NCBI GenBank assembly: GCA_002731275.1
Contig: PCBK01000019.1
Span: 1 to 64,000 of the forward strand
Direction of reading: 5' to 3'
DNA: 64,000 bases
Origin: Deltaproteobacteria bacterium
GTDB taxonomy: Bacteria; Myxococcota_C; UBA6777
This document shows positions 17,719-26,720 of the stretch, one piece after another. Below the pieces are notes generated by a model that searched no databases, was not told where the DNA came from, and saw only the letters and a program-made list of their open reading frames with translations. Each line of letters opens with the position of its first letter. Position 1 is the stretch's first letter. The position numbers and the translations under genes are program-made.

Positions 17719-19989
17719 ATGGCGGAGAAGAAACGCACACACTGGCGCGACTTGTTCCTCTTACTCGTCGGGATCGTGCTGGGCATGACCTGTATTTTTT
17801 GGGAGTTTTACTCTCAACCACAATTGGCACCTTTGCGTTGGAAAACGAGGATGGCGCGAGCGACCCGTCTCGCTGTGGGACCTTTTCGGATTCATTGGGA
17901 CAATCAAGGGCGCGGTCGTGAGCGCCTGTCCATCACCCACCGCGACGAACCCAAGCGGGTGCTTTGGCAGAGCGTCGCTGGGCGTGGTTTTGTCGCCGCT
18001 GCAAAGGGAAGAGAGCATGTCGAAGAGGCGCGGGGGTCCTTTTTTATTCGCGATCGACGTGCGGCTTTTTGCGAAGGACAGACCATCGACTCACTACGGC
18101 GAACGAGAGGTGGAGCCGTTTTGAGAGGGCGTTTGCGTTGTCAGAAACGCAAGCAAGATCTGCGCTACACCGTACACTTCTCTGCGCCACATGCTGCACA
18201 TCTGCGTTTTCAACTGTCCGTCTCTGATCCTTCGTACAATCGCGTCTTTTTGCGTTTTGCGTCCCACGCAAGAGAGGGCTTCTTTGGGTTCGGTGAGCAA
18301 TTTTCCACTTACAACCTCAAAGGACGACGCCTGCCGATCTTCATCATGGAGCAGGGGATCGGACGCGGTGCGCAACCGATCACGACAGGTGCCAATGTGA
18401 TGGCACGTGCAGGGGGGGATTGGCATACTTCTTATGCAGGGGTCCCTCATTTTATCACAAGCTCGATGCGTTCGATGTTTTTAGAAAACTCCGCGTACAG
18501 TGTGTTTGATCTGCGTCCCGAGCATTTTGCGCAAGTGATGGTCTTTTCGTCAAAAATGACAGGGCGGCTCGTGTATGGCAAAGATCCACTCTCTCTTATC
18601 GAACGCTATACAGCGTACAGTGGGCGAATGCGAGTCTTGCCTGACTGGATTCATAAAGGGGCCATCATCGGGATGCAAGGTGGCACAAAGAAGGTCCGCA
18701 CGATCTTGCACAAGCTCAAAAAGATGAAGGCACCTGTCGCGGCTTTTTGGTTACAGGATTGGGTTGGACAGCGCAAAACTTCGTTTGGTAAGCAGCTGTG
18801 GTGGAATTGGGAGCTTGATAGGAAACATTATCCAGAGTGGGAAGCGCTTGTTGGTTCCTTCCGAAAGATCGGCGCGCGCGTCTTGCTGTACATCAACCCC
18901 TTCCTCGCAGATGTAAAGGAGAAGCCACACCACAGGCGCAATCTCTTCGAGGAAGCCAAGCAAAAGGGACTCTTGATCAAGAAGCATGATGGTAAGCCGT
19001 ACATGATTTTGAACACGAGTTTTTCGGCAGGTTTGCTCGACTTAAGCGATGAGAAGGCGCGTTCATGGATAAAAGGTGTGATCCGCAAGGAGATGTTGTC
19101 GATCGGAGCGGATGGTTGGATGGCTGACTTTGGTGAGGCGCTTCCATACGACGTGCAATTACACGCGAAGTTACCTGCGTCAAAGGCGCATAACTTGTAT
19201 CCTGTGTGGTGGGCGAAGGTTAACCGAGAGGTGATCAAGACGGACAAAAAATCCAACGATATCGTCTTCTTTATGCGCGCTGGCTATACACAAAGTCCCA
19301 AGTACAGCACGTTGTTTTGGTTGGGGGATCAACTCGTCAGTTGGGATCGACATGACGGGCTCAAGACGGCTGTGACAGGGCTGCTCAGCAGTGGTCTCTC
19401 TGGTTTTAGCCTCAACCACAGCGATATCGGCGGGTATACGACGATCACCAACCCTATCGCCAATTACCATCGCTCAAAAGAGTTGCACATGCGCTGGGCA
19501 GAGCTGAGCGCATTCAATACGGTCTTTCGGACACATGAGGGGAACCAGCCTTCTAAGAACCATCAATTTCACTCGTCAGACGAGACGTTTGCGCATTTTG
19601 TGCGGTGCGCCAAGATCTATGCGGCGTGGGCTCCGTATCGTAAGCAACTCGTGAAGGAGGCCGCGACACGAGGGATCCCTGTGATCCGCCATCCTTTCTT
19701 GCACTACCCTCATGTGCGAAGATTCCATCATATGAGTTATCAACAATTTATGATCGGCGGTGAGTGGATGGTCGCGCCTGTGTTGTCGCCTGGACAGACA
19801 CGGGCTCATGTGTGGTTGCCGAGAGGTACATGGGTTCATCTTTGGACTGGCAAAACATATACAGTCCGAAAAGGTCCGTGGAGTGTGTCTGTGGATGCAC
19901 CGTTGGGTCAACCTGCGATGTTTTACTTGGAGTCGTCTAAGGCTGGGAAGGCCTTTCGCAAACGTTTGAAGCAGCTTGGACTGTTGTAA
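17719..19989 (+). CDS. Membrane-anchored GH31 glycosidase, YihQ-like
   Basis: A 756-residue protein with an N-terminal membrane anchor (about residues 11-30), an N-terminal beta domain and a GH31 barrel. The nucleophile lies in WMADFGE (Asp470) and the acid/base in WLGDQ (Asp537). Blocks QDWVGQRKTSFGK, NHSDIGGYTT and FRTHEGN closely match the sulfoquinovosidase YihQ as I remember it. The residues matching its Gln288, Trp304 and Tyr508 are kept (Gln346, Trp362, Tyr573), but the sulfonate-binding Arg301 is Gln359. So it is an alpha-glycosidase, perhaps with a changed specificity. The ATG at 17719 follows GGAG with short spacing. No sulfoquinovose pathway genes are nearby. Confidence 0.85.
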   Translation: MAEKKRTHWRDLFLLLVGIVLGMTCIFWEFYSQPQLAPLRWKTRMARATRLAVGPFRIHWDNQGRGRERLSITHRDEPKRVLWQSVAGRGFVAAAKGREHVEEARGSFFIRDRRAAFCEGQTIDSLRRTRGGAVLRGRLRCQKRKQDLRYTVHFSAPHAAHLRFQLSVSDPSYNRVFLRFASHAREGFFGFGEQFSTYNLKGRRLPIFIMEQGIGRGAQPITTGANVMARAGGDWHTSYAGVPHFITSSMRSMFLENSAYSVFDLRPEHFAQVMVFSSKMTGRLVYGKDPLSLIERYTAYSGRMRVLPDWIHKGAIIGMQGGTKKVRTILHKLKKMKAPVAAFWLQDWVGQRKTSFGKQLWWNWELDRKHYPEWEALVGSFRKIGARVLLYINPFLADVKEKPHHRRNLFEEAKQKGLLIKKHDGKPYMILNTSFSAGLLDLSDEKARSWIKGVIRKEMLSIGADGWMADFGEALPYDVQLHAKLPASKAHNLYPVWWAKVNREVIKTDKKSNDIVFFMRAGYTQSPKYSTLFWLGDQLVSWDRHDGLKTAVTGLLSSGLSGFSLNHSDIGGYTTITNPIANYHRSKELHMRWAELSAFNTVFRTHEGNQPSKNHQFHSSDETFAHFVRCAKIYAAWAPYRKQLVKEAATRGIPVIRHPFLHYPHVRRFHHMSYQQFMIGGEWMVAPVLSPGQTRAHVWLPRGTWVHLWTGKTYTVRKGPWSVSVDAPLGQPAMFYLESSKAGKAFRKRLKQLGLL

Positions 19990-20006
19990 GCGCATCATGA
20001 CGCTTA
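19987..20006 (+). terminator. Weak terminator candidate after the GH31 gene
   Basis: TAAGCG and CGCTTA (six-base arms, eight-base loop) overlap the GH31 stop codon, followed by GAGTTTTGG. The stem is short and the T run has only four bases, so termination is uncertain. Confidence 0.3.
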
Positions 20007-20215
20007 GAGTTTTGGATATGTGGGGGCTTTTGTAGGGCAGGTCTGACAAAGAAGAGGGCATTTTTCAGAAAAAGAGAGAGGGTGGTGTGCAGATCGTCAA
20101 TGTGTTTCGACTTTCATAAACAGGTAGCACAAATACATCCTACTTGATGTCCTTTGGACAGAGAGTGGTGTGTGGATGTGTGCATACAACACATTGGAGA
20201 TAAGGTTTACACGAC

Positions 20216-20839
20216 ATGGAATATTCAGAGACGATTGGACACATCGGTAGCCTCTCGGACGCAAGAGACGAGAGTCTCGGACAGGAGGAAGAAGGGGCTT
20301 CACCGCAAGCGCCGACTGCACCTGTCTGCGAGCGAGAGTTTGATCTGTTCTATCGAACATACCGAAAATATGTATATGACCTCTGCCGACGTCGGTTGTC
20401 CTTTGAGGAGGACATTCGCGATCTGGAGTCCGTGGTGTGGACGGAGGTGTATCGTTTCTTTGAGCGCTTTCGGTGCGAAGATCCCCGACGTTTGCTGTAT
20501 CAATTGATCAAGTGGCGTGCGCGGGATTGTTATCGGAGGATGCAGCGAAAGAAACAAGAGGACTACGGCACTGAGCTTGAAGATGTCCAACTGATGAAGC
20601 TCATGCAAGACGCGCGTCCTCACGCACCTCGTCCCGAAGATACAATGGCATTGCAACAAGTTCTTATGGAAGAAGAGCCCATGGATCGGGAGATTCTCTT
20701 TGGGCGCTTTGTCGAAGGGTTGACGTGGGAAGAGCTGTCGGCGCGGCACGATGTACACCGAAACACCTTATTGCGACGTGCGAAAGCTTCACTCAAACGA
20801 TTGCGCACGCGACTCGAAGAAGTGTACCCACAGGAGTAA
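20216..20839 (+). CDS. ECF-type sigma-70 factor
   Basis: A 207-residue protein. After an acidic, poorly conserved N-terminal 40 residues comes a sigma region 2 (about 45-105, including YRTYRKYVYDLCRR and a LLYQLIKWRARD segment). Region 4 follows at about 155-200, with the helix-turn-helix FVEGLTWEELSARHDV and a basic recognition helix RNTLLRRAKASLKR. It lacks regions 1.1 and 3, as ECF factors do. It should direct RNA polymerase to a small regulon. The membrane-protein gene starts four bases after its stop, the classical arrangement of an ECF factor and its anti-sigma, and the caspase gene follows. Confidence 0.85.
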   Translation: MEYSETIGHIGSLSDARDESLGQEEEGASPQAPTAPVCEREFDLFYRTYRKYVYDLCRRRLSFEEDIRDLESVVWTEVYRFFERFRCEDPRRLLYQLIKWRARDCYRRMQRKKQEDYGTELEDVQLMKLMQDARPHAPRPEDTMALQQVLMEEEPMDREILFGRFVEGLTWEELSARHDVHRNTLLRRAKASLKRLRTRLEEVYPQE

Positions 20840-20843
20840 ATCA

Positions 20844-22064
20844 ATGAAGCAACGTGAGCACACAGGCCATGTCCAGGCCACAAACGGGGAAGATGCTTTG
20901 ACATCATGGCGGGTGCAGGTCCACACATTCGCCTCATATCAAAAGTCACCTGTCAATCCTTTCTTGTCCGAAAGGGAGCTTGACGTATTGGCGACGAGGG
21001 AGTTGGAGCAAGAGATGGACACACAACACAGCACAACGCTGCAACAGCGCTCGTTTTGGGACGTCTTGTTGCACGAACCATCCTCTATGGAGCCCGGACT
21101 CTACGAGCCCGGTGAGGACTCTTTTGGGGACGACGATATCGAAGCCGAGAAACGCGCGCTACTTCAACGCGGCAGCGCATTGCTCGAAGAGCTCGACCCA
21201 CTGCCAGGTGACTTTTGGACACAAGAGACATCGTGGGACGTACACGAAGAGGATGGACAACTCCCTTTTCAGGACCCCCCTTCGTCGGACGTTTTGATGT
21301 GTGAATCTTCGACGATCTCGACAGTCATTCCCGGTTGCTCTGCAAGCACAGAGCACGAGGTTCAGTCTTTGTACATGGATGAGCGGACGATCGATGAGCC
21401 TGGGTGTGAAGCGCCTGTGGCGTTTGGTGAAGGGGGCACGGACGGAATCAATTCTTGGTTGTCCACTCGATCACTGGGTCTGTTGGGGACGCTCTGTGTG
21501 GGAGCGTTGTTGTTGGGGGTGATGTTTCCAAACACACGCTCTTGGTTGATGGAGCCGCAGGAGCATACAAAGGCAGGTGTAAGCTTTACGCAGTTTGGAG
21601 CGCCGACGGCAGAGCACAAAGGTCGGCGAGGCAAGATCTCGATGCGCATCGAGTACCGTCGCAAAGGTGTGATACGCAGGATGCCTCGTGTTTTGCGTCC
21701 CAAGCGGGGCGATGAGCTGCGGTTCCTTGTGCGCAACACTTTCCCCTCTCGGTTGTATTTGGTATTGTTTCTCGTCGAAGGCAAAGGCGTCGTGAGTCTT
21801 TTGTTTCCCAACACAAAGAATCGCTTTGTGTGGCCAAAAACCAAAAAAGAGATCGCGCTTCGCAAGGGTGCCGTTCTTTCGCCTTCTTCTGGAGATGAGA
21901 GGATTTACGTTTGTGCTTCAAAACGACCGATTGGGGCGCGTTCGCTGCGGCGTTGGTTTCGCGCGCGTCTGAAGCGGACAAGTGTCCGAAAAATTCGTTC
22001 TTTTCGTCTCCGTCGTAATCCATGTGTCTACCAAAAGACGTGGTTGTTGAAGGTCAAGCCGTGA
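20844..22064 (+). CDS. Single-pass membrane protein with DUF4384-like periplasmic domain; possible anti-sigma factor
   Basis: A 406-residue protein. Residues 1-208 are acidic and polar with no signal peptide, 209-228 form one membrane helix, and 250-406 are a basic, presumably periplasmic domain. Within it, GDELRFLVRN, LYLVLFLVEGKGVVSLLFPN and VLSPSSGDERIYVC fit the DUF4384 pattern (beta-rich domain often found beside or within bacterial caspase-like proteins). I do not see a standard zinc-binding anti-sigma motif, but the topology and the four-base gap after the sigma gene fit an anti-sigma factor. CAGGAG upstream fixes ATG 20844. Confidence 0.65.
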   Translation: MKQREHTGHVQATNGEDALTSWRVQVHTFASYQKSPVNPFLSERELDVLATRELEQEMDTQHSTTLQQRSFWDVLLHEPSSMEPGLYEPGEDSFGDDDIEAEKRALLQRGSALLEELDPLPGDFWTQETSWDVHEEDGQLPFQDPPSSDVLMCESSTISTVIPGCSASTEHEVQSLYMDERTIDEPGCEAPVAFGEGGTDGINSWLSTRSLGLLGTLCVGALLLGVMFPNTRSWLMEPQEHTKAGVSFTQFGAPTAEHKGRRGKISMRIEYRRKGVIRRMPRVLRPKRGDELRFLVRNTFPSRLYLVLFLVEGKGVVSLLFPNTKNRFVWPKTKKEIALRKGAVLSPSSGDERIYVCASKRPIGARSLRRWFRARLKRTSVRKIRSFRLRRNPCVYQKTWLLKVKP

Positions 22065-22197
22065 TGTTTCACGTGGATCGTTTCAGGGACAAGAGTTTGC
22101 TTGTGGCGATCTTCTGTGCCTTTGGGTAGGCAAAGTTCTCTCTATTGTACCATTCAAAACATCCGACTTTCTCAGGTGAGTGAGTGTAGGAGAGTGT

Positions 22198-23766
22198 ATG
22201 TATATTCGAGTTGGCTGGCGTCTCTGGGGGGTTTTGTGTGTGGTGCTGCTTATGTGGAGCGTCCCCGTTGCGTCTGCGTGGGCATCTGCAAAGTACAAGT
22301 TTGCGCTGATCATCGGACACAATAAGGGGAAGGGGCTGCCGACATTGCGGTTTGCAGAGAAGGATGCCCGACGTGTCGCAGGGTTGTTGAAAGAACTTGG
22401 GGAGTTTCGCAAAGGCCACATCAAGGTCTTGTTGCGACCAACCCGTAAAACACTCAAGAAGACCCTGCTGGATTTTCAGCGCAAATTTGCCAAGCTACCC
22501 AAGGAAAAGGTGACCTTTCTCTTCTACTACTCTGGCCACTCCAAACCCACACACTTTCAACTCGGAGATGATAAGTATATGTTCTCCGATCTGATGGGCA
22601 CGATCAAAAAACTTCCTGCTGGGCTTCGTTTGATGATCGTCGACAGTTGTTACAGTGGACAATTGACATTGGCAAAAGGTAAGGAGCGTCGCGCATCTGG
22701 AAAAGGTGCGGCGGTCGTCGATATCAGTGATTGGCAACAGAGCCAAGGGCCACGTGTCGAAGGACTCGCGTTACTCGCTTCTTCTGGAGAGAATGAGCAG
22801 TCTTATGAGTCAAATCAGTTGCGCAGCTCGTTTTTTACGTCGAGCTTGTTGGCTGGTTTGCGCGGCGCCGCAGATAGTAACAACAACCAAGAGGTGACGC
22901 TCAACGAGGTCTATCAGTACACGAAGCGCCAAACCGTTGTACACTCCACAAAACACAATGTCCCTGTCCAGAGACCTGTCTTTCTTTGGGAGCTACGTGG
23001 GAAGGACTCTGTCATCTTGACGAAAGTTGCACAGGCTTCCGCACGTGTTGCGTTTGAGCGGGGTATCAAGGGGCACTGTTTTTTGTTGCAGCGCCATGAG
23101 ATTATCCACGAGTTTGCGAAGGAAGCGAATAGACGGGTTGTCGTTGGTGTGCGCAGTGGCAAGTACGAGATCCAGTTGAGACGCAAGGGGTGGGTGGCTG
23201 TCCATTACGCGACGATCAAAGCCCGACAGCGTTACCTGATCAAATCCTCCTCCGTCAAGTGGAAATTTGTTGGGACAAAGCAAGGGATTCGTGGACGTGG
23301 TTCGCGTCCATCGATGTTTGGTGTGGGGATGCTGCTCGATTACACCCCGCTAGGTTCTCTTGGTATCCATGGGATTGGTCTGACACTCGCGATGGATCTC
23401 CGCAATATCGTACGAGTGGGCTTGCGCTATCAATTTACCTTCCTGAACACGGATGAGATCCCCCACGTCATCCATGAGATGGGGTTACGTGTGGGCGTTG
23501 GTAATAAATTTCACTTTGCGAACACGGATATATGGCTTGGCGCGTTGCTCGAACCGCGCCTGACGATCCGCCAACTCAGTGGGACCAAAACGTATGCGAA
23601 TGTCGGGGTTCTTTTTGGTGGATCGGTGCAACTCAATTACTATCTTTCTCCCGATCTCTCTGTGCGTATGAGCTTTTCAGGTGGGGGGATCGCGACATTT
23701 TACTACCCCACCGCACAACTGAAACCTGCCTTTGACTTCTCTGCCGGTGTGATCCTCCATTTGTAG
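22198..23766 (+). CDS. Exported caspase-like peptidase fused to a probable outer-membrane beta-barrel
   Basis: A 522-residue protein. The signal peptide (about 1-28) is followed by a C14 caspase-like domain (about 32-265) with the catalytic His in FYYSGHS (His114) and Cys in VDSCYSG (Cys151). A linker of about 100 residues is followed by residues 372-522, which show alternating hydrophobic and polar strands, Gly/aromatic turns and a final strand ending in VILHL, as in outer-membrane barrels. AGGAG five bases upstream supports ATG 22198. It is the last gene of the sigma operon and is followed by a strong terminator. Bacterial caspase-like enzymes usually cut after Arg/Lys or Asp; the target is unknown. 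Confidence 0.8.
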   Translation: MYIRVGWRLWGVLCVVLLMWSVPVASAWASAKYKFALIIGHNKGKGLPTLRFAEKDARRVAGLLKELGEFRKGHIKVLLRPTRKTLKKTLLDFQRKFAKLPKEKVTFLFYYSGHSKPTHFQLGDDKYMFSDLMGTIKKLPAGLRLMIVDSCYSGQLTLAKGKERRASGKGAAVVDISDWQQSQGPRVEGLALLASSGENEQSYESNQLRSSFFTSSLLAGLRGAADSNNNQEVTLNEVYQYTKRQTVVHSTKHNVPVQRPVFLWELRGKDSVILTKVAQASARVAFERGIKGHCFLLQRHEIIHEFAKEANRRVVVGVRSGKYEIQLRRKGWVAVHYATIKARQRYLIKSSSVKWKFVGTKQGIRGRGSRPSMFGVGMLLDYTPLGSLGIHGIGLTLAMDLRNIVRVGLRYQFTFLNTDEIPHVIHEMGLRVGVGNKFHFANTDIWLGALLEPRLTIRQLSGTKTYANVGVLFGGSVQLNYYLSPDLSVRMSFSGGGIATFYYPTAQLKPAFDFSAGVILHL

Positions 23767-23776
23767 TGTTTGGAAT

Positions 23777-23802
23777 CGCCCTACTGTGGGCGCTGTTTTT
23801 TT
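23777..23802 (+). terminator. Rho-independent terminator of the sigma/caspase operon
   Basis: CGCCC and GGGCG pair around a six-base loop (TACTGT), followed two bases later by seven T residues. It begins ten bases after the caspase stop codon and cleanly separates this operon from the next gene. Confidence 0.85.
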
Positions 23803-23912
23803 CACGTTCTTTGGTGCAGATCGTCGACTTGTATCGATTCTTCTTACAGATTGATGTGACAGCCATCATGTGTTTGGAAAAGGTGTGACGAGCGAGACAT
23901 AGGAATGTGGAG

Positions 23913-24749
23913 ATGAGTCGAAGTTTGCCGCGTGGTCTTTTGGTTGGTTTATTGTGTGTGGGGGTGAGTGTCTTTTGGCGATGTGAGTATGGGCAGGTGG
24001 TCTCTGCGCAGGTGTCCTCCGTTGGCACTGTCAAAGCCTCTCCTCCCACATTTGTGGATCTTTTGGCGAACAGGCGATGTCGTCAGACGCTGTCGTTGTT
24101 TGCAAAGATACCACCGAGGAAGGGCTCTCGCCTGCTTCGTCAACGTATGAATATGGAGGTGGCCTCACAGCTCGCGATGTGTGGTCATTGGCATATGTTA
24201 TTCGCTTCTTTTTTACCGCTGACCCGCCAACAAGGGCGTGATATTCTCAATACATTGGAGTCCAGTGGTTTACCTGTTGAAGATGCCTTTTTTCGCTGGT
24301 TGCGACGTCGAAGGTACTGGCAGATCGCCGAACAACGACCTTCTCTCTCTTACTGGCAAGAGCACCAGCTCGATGCGATCAGTGCCAGGGAAATCCTCAG
24401 TTGGCTCGCGCAAAAAAAACAGCCTCGGCGTTTTTGTCCCCAAATGATGAAACTTTCACTTACATCGACGAGCCGCGTGAGGAGGCAGGTGCTCCGGTTT
24501 GTGGTCGAGGTGAAATGTCCTCACCTTCTGCAATTGGTACGACGTCAACTCTCACACAACAACATCGATAATCGGATACAAGCCTGTTCGCTCCTCGGGA
24601 AGCTGGGGAATGAGCACGATGTGGTCTATCTCCAGAAGATGGTTGTGCACGATCGTGCTTATGTACAAAGGGGGACCAAGCTCTCTTTTCCTGTCAAACG
24701 TGTCTGTCGCGATGCTTTTCTCGCGCTCAAAAAGCGTCTTAGGGACTGA
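23913..24749 (+). CDS. Exported protein with degenerate HEAT-like repeats
   Basis: A 278-residue protein with a signal peptide (about 1-32), then alpha-helical sequence rich in Arg and Leu. The last 100 residues contain two recognisable HEAT-like units (VRRQVLRFVVEV, IQACSLLGKLGNEHDVVYLQ). Several Cys residues are scattered and may pair in the periplasm. AGGA eight bases before ATG 23913 is the likely ribosome site; the GTG two codons earlier is less likely. It follows the terminator of the caspase operon, so it is probably transcribed separately. Function unknown. Confidence 0.6.
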   Translation: MSRSLPRGLLVGLLCVGVSVFWRCEYGQVVSAQVSSVGTVKASPPTFVDLLANRRCRQTLSLFAKIPPRKGSRLLRQRMNMEVASQLAMCGHWHMLFASFLPLTRQQGRDILNTLESSGLPVEDAFFRWLRRRRYWQIAEQRPSLSYWQEHQLDAISAREILSWLAQKKQPRRFCPQMMKLSLTSTSRVRRQVLRFVVEVKCPHLLQLVRRQLSHNNIDNRIQACSLLGKLGNEHDVVYLQKMVVHDRAYVQRGTKLSFPVKRVCRDAFLALKKRLRD

Positions 24750-25221
24750 GAATGATGGGGACGAGGGGCTGTGTTCAATATTCCTTGGTGCAGATCTGTC
24801 GTTTGCTTCGATATCTTCTACAAATGCTCACTCCACTGTTTTCAGCGTTGTACAAAACACAAGAGTACAAGTGTATCAGAGCCAGAATTGAAAACAATCA
24901 AAGACAAGCACTCATTCGATGATGCAAAGTAACCATTGAGAAGGGCCTTTGGATGGTGTGTCTTGGTGTTTGGGTGGAGTGAGTGTTCTCTTCTTTTTCG
25001 TTTTTTTCTCGTCTTTTTTTCTGATCATTGTTCACTTCATACGATGCGTATCGGTGGGGCTCTATCTTTCAAACAGGGGTTTGAGAGGGGAACATTCTTT
25101 TGTACTCCATCATTTTGTGCTACTCTCGGTAAGTACGTCGAATATGTGATGGAGATGCGCGGAGAAGCTTTGTGCATTGTGATCCATCTGCGACTTAATC
25201 TGATATAAGGTGTGTGGATTG
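24750..25221. other. Gene-free spacer upstream of the histidine kinase
   Basis: About 470 bases. Short forward open frames are present (for example 24936-25208), but their translations are Phe/Cys-rich with no family resemblance and no good ribosome site. T-rich tracts near 24990-25025 are notable. I see no convincing hairpin, RNA gene or inverted repeat. It probably carries the kinase promoter. Confidence 0.4.
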
Positions 25222-26592
25222 ATGCCTGGAAAAAGTGTTTCTCTGCTTACACAGACAATGGAGCAATTTCAGAAAAGAGCGTTGCTTTTGTTGACAGTTG
25301 GGGCTACGTGCAGTACTGCCGCGATCTCGCTTTCACATGTGTGGTTTTTGTGGGGGACGACATACTCATTTGGGGTGTTTGCGCCGACATTTGTCTGGTT
25401 GTTTATTTGTTCGTGGTTTGGGTTTTCTGCTCTGCTCGCGCTTGTTGGTGCCCAGAAGGCTGGGCAGGTTGTTTTGCTGATGGGGATCTCTTTCACTGTG
25501 ATCCTCGCCGGTTGGTTTGAGAGTCCTGTCGTCGCTTTGGGCGCTGTTTGTATTGCCAGCGCGATTTTGACCATCTCTGCGCTCGTTCTTGATTTGCAAA
25601 ATCGCGTTGGGTTTTGGAGTGTTTGGGTTCCCCTTCAGTTTGTGTTGGTTCTTCTCGCGAGGTACCTGTTACACCCAGAACCCATTTTTCTCAATGTGAA
25701 AGAGGCTTCGACGTTGATCGTTGGGGGCGGCATTGCGAACGCGATGTTGTCCTTCACGGCTTCTATGATGGTGCATGAGTTGTATTCATTGTATAAAGGC
25801 AGTGAGTCCGCAAAAGACGAACTCATCGCGATGAATGACGAACTCTCCTTCGTGAAAGATCAAGCCCTGAAAGCCAGTCAAGCCAAAAGTGTATTTCTCG
25901 CCAACATGAGTCATGAGCTACGCACACCTCTGAACGCGATCGTTGGCTACAGTGAATTGATTTTGGAAGATTATGAGGAAGATGGGGTCGAAGAGTACGA
26001 GTACAAAGACGAAATTGGGAGAATCTTTTCTGCCGGACAACAACTTCTTCATCTCATCTCGGATATCTTGGACCTGACCAAGATTGAAGCCGGACACATC
26101 GAGTTACATATCGAGAAGGTTGAGTTGAACGCTGTTATCCAGCCGATCATGAACACTGTACAGCCTATGATGTCGAAAAATCACAACGACTTCTCTGTCC
26201 AACTTGATAAAGCTCCTACGGCCCTCTACACCGATGTGTTGCGGTTGAGCCAGATCCTGCTTAACTTGCTGAGCAACGCCGCGAAGTTCACATCCAATGG
26301 GGAGGTTCGGTTCCATATCCAGGGGTGTTCTATACCCGATAAGGGGGCGGGTGTGTTGTTTTCGGTCGAGGACACGGGGATTGGTATGAGCGAAGAGGAA
26401 CAGGAGCGCATTTTTGAAGCCTTTCTTCAGGCTGGTAGTTCGACAAGTCGGGCGTTTGGAGGGACTGGGTTGGGACTCGCGATTACAAGACACTTCACGA
26501 CTTTGATGGAGGGGATGATCGAGGTGGAAAGTCAACCTGGCGAGGGGAGCATATTCCGTATCTGGATCCCTCAGCACCTCAAGCTCTCCTAA
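25222..26592 (+). CDS. Membrane sensor histidine kinase
   Basis: About 456 residues. Five or six membrane segments fill the first 200 residues (a compact integral-membrane sensor), then a short coiled linker leads to the phosphoacceptor helix with [16 protein letters not shown]. The ATPase domain has an N box ([11 protein letters not shown]), G1 (VEDTGIGMS) and G2 (GGTGLGLAI). It should autophosphorylate on the H-box His and pass the phosphate to a response regulator, but none is encoded in this window and no receiver domain is fused, so it is an orphan kinase. The start is ATG 25222 or GTG 25210; AAGG lies just upstream of both. Confidence 0.88.
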   Translation: MPGKSVSLLTQTMEQFQKRALLLLTVGATCSTAAISLSHVWFLWGTTYSFGVFAPTFVWLFICSWFGFSALLALVGAQKAGQVVLLMGISFTVILAGWFESPVVALGAVCIASAILTISALVLDLQNRVGFWSVWVPLQFVLVLLARYLLHPEPIFLNVKEASTLIVGGGIANAMLSFTASMMVHELYSLYKGSESAKDELIAMNDELSFVKDQALKASQAKSVFLANMSHELRTPLNAIVGYSELILEDYEEDGVEEYEYKDEIGRIFSAGQQLLHLISDILDLTKIEAGHIELHIEKVELNAVIQPIMNTVQPMMSKNHNDFSVQLDKAPTALYTDVLRLSQILLNLLSNAAKFTSNGEVRFHIQGCSIPDKGAGVLFSVEDTGIGMSEEEQERIFEAFLQAGSSTSRAFGGTGLGLAITRHFTTLMEGMIEVESQPGEGSIFRIWIPQHLKLS

Positions 26593-26629
26593 TCATACTT
26601 CTATATTCTTCATGTTTTCTCTTTTGTAC

Positions 26630-26658
26630 TTGACAAGATACCCCTGTATCCGTACAAC
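26630..26658 (+). promoter_or_regulatory. Sigma-70-type promoter of the TetR/ABC1 operon
   Basis: TTGACA (26630-26635) is followed after 17 bases by TACAAC (26653-26658), close to the consensus -35 and -10. It lies just upstream of the palindromic operator and about 60 bases before the tetR-type gene. Confidence 0.55.
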
Positions 26659-26689
26659 TTTTGATGTGGAAGTGATCCATCGGTCAGTT

Positions 26690-26705
26690 GATTGACCTGT
26701 CAATC
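26690..26705. promoter_or_regulatory. Palindromic operator for the adjacent TetR-type repressor
   Basis: GATTGAC-CT-GTCAATC is a perfect inverted repeat with seven-base arms. A second, overlapping pair GGTCA/TGACC occupies 26682-26697. The site sits between the predicted promoter and the repressor start, as expected for autoregulation. Confidence 0.6.
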
Positions 26706-26720
26706 TTTTTAGGAGAGGAT

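Noticed and set aside
17719-19989. Naming the GH31 gene as sulfoquinovosidase yihQ
   Set aside because: The residue matching the sulfonate-binding Arg is Gln, and no sulfoquinovose pathway genes are nearby.
20216-23766. Toxin-antitoxin or phage-defence island around the caspase gene
   Set aside because: The caspase has a signal peptide and a barrel-like tail, and neighbours are a sigma factor and membrane protein. I see no nuclease, NTPase sensor or other defence gene.
24936-25208. 90-residue open frame upstream of the histidine kinase
   Set aside because: No ribosome site, Phe/Cys-rich composition and no recognisable motif.
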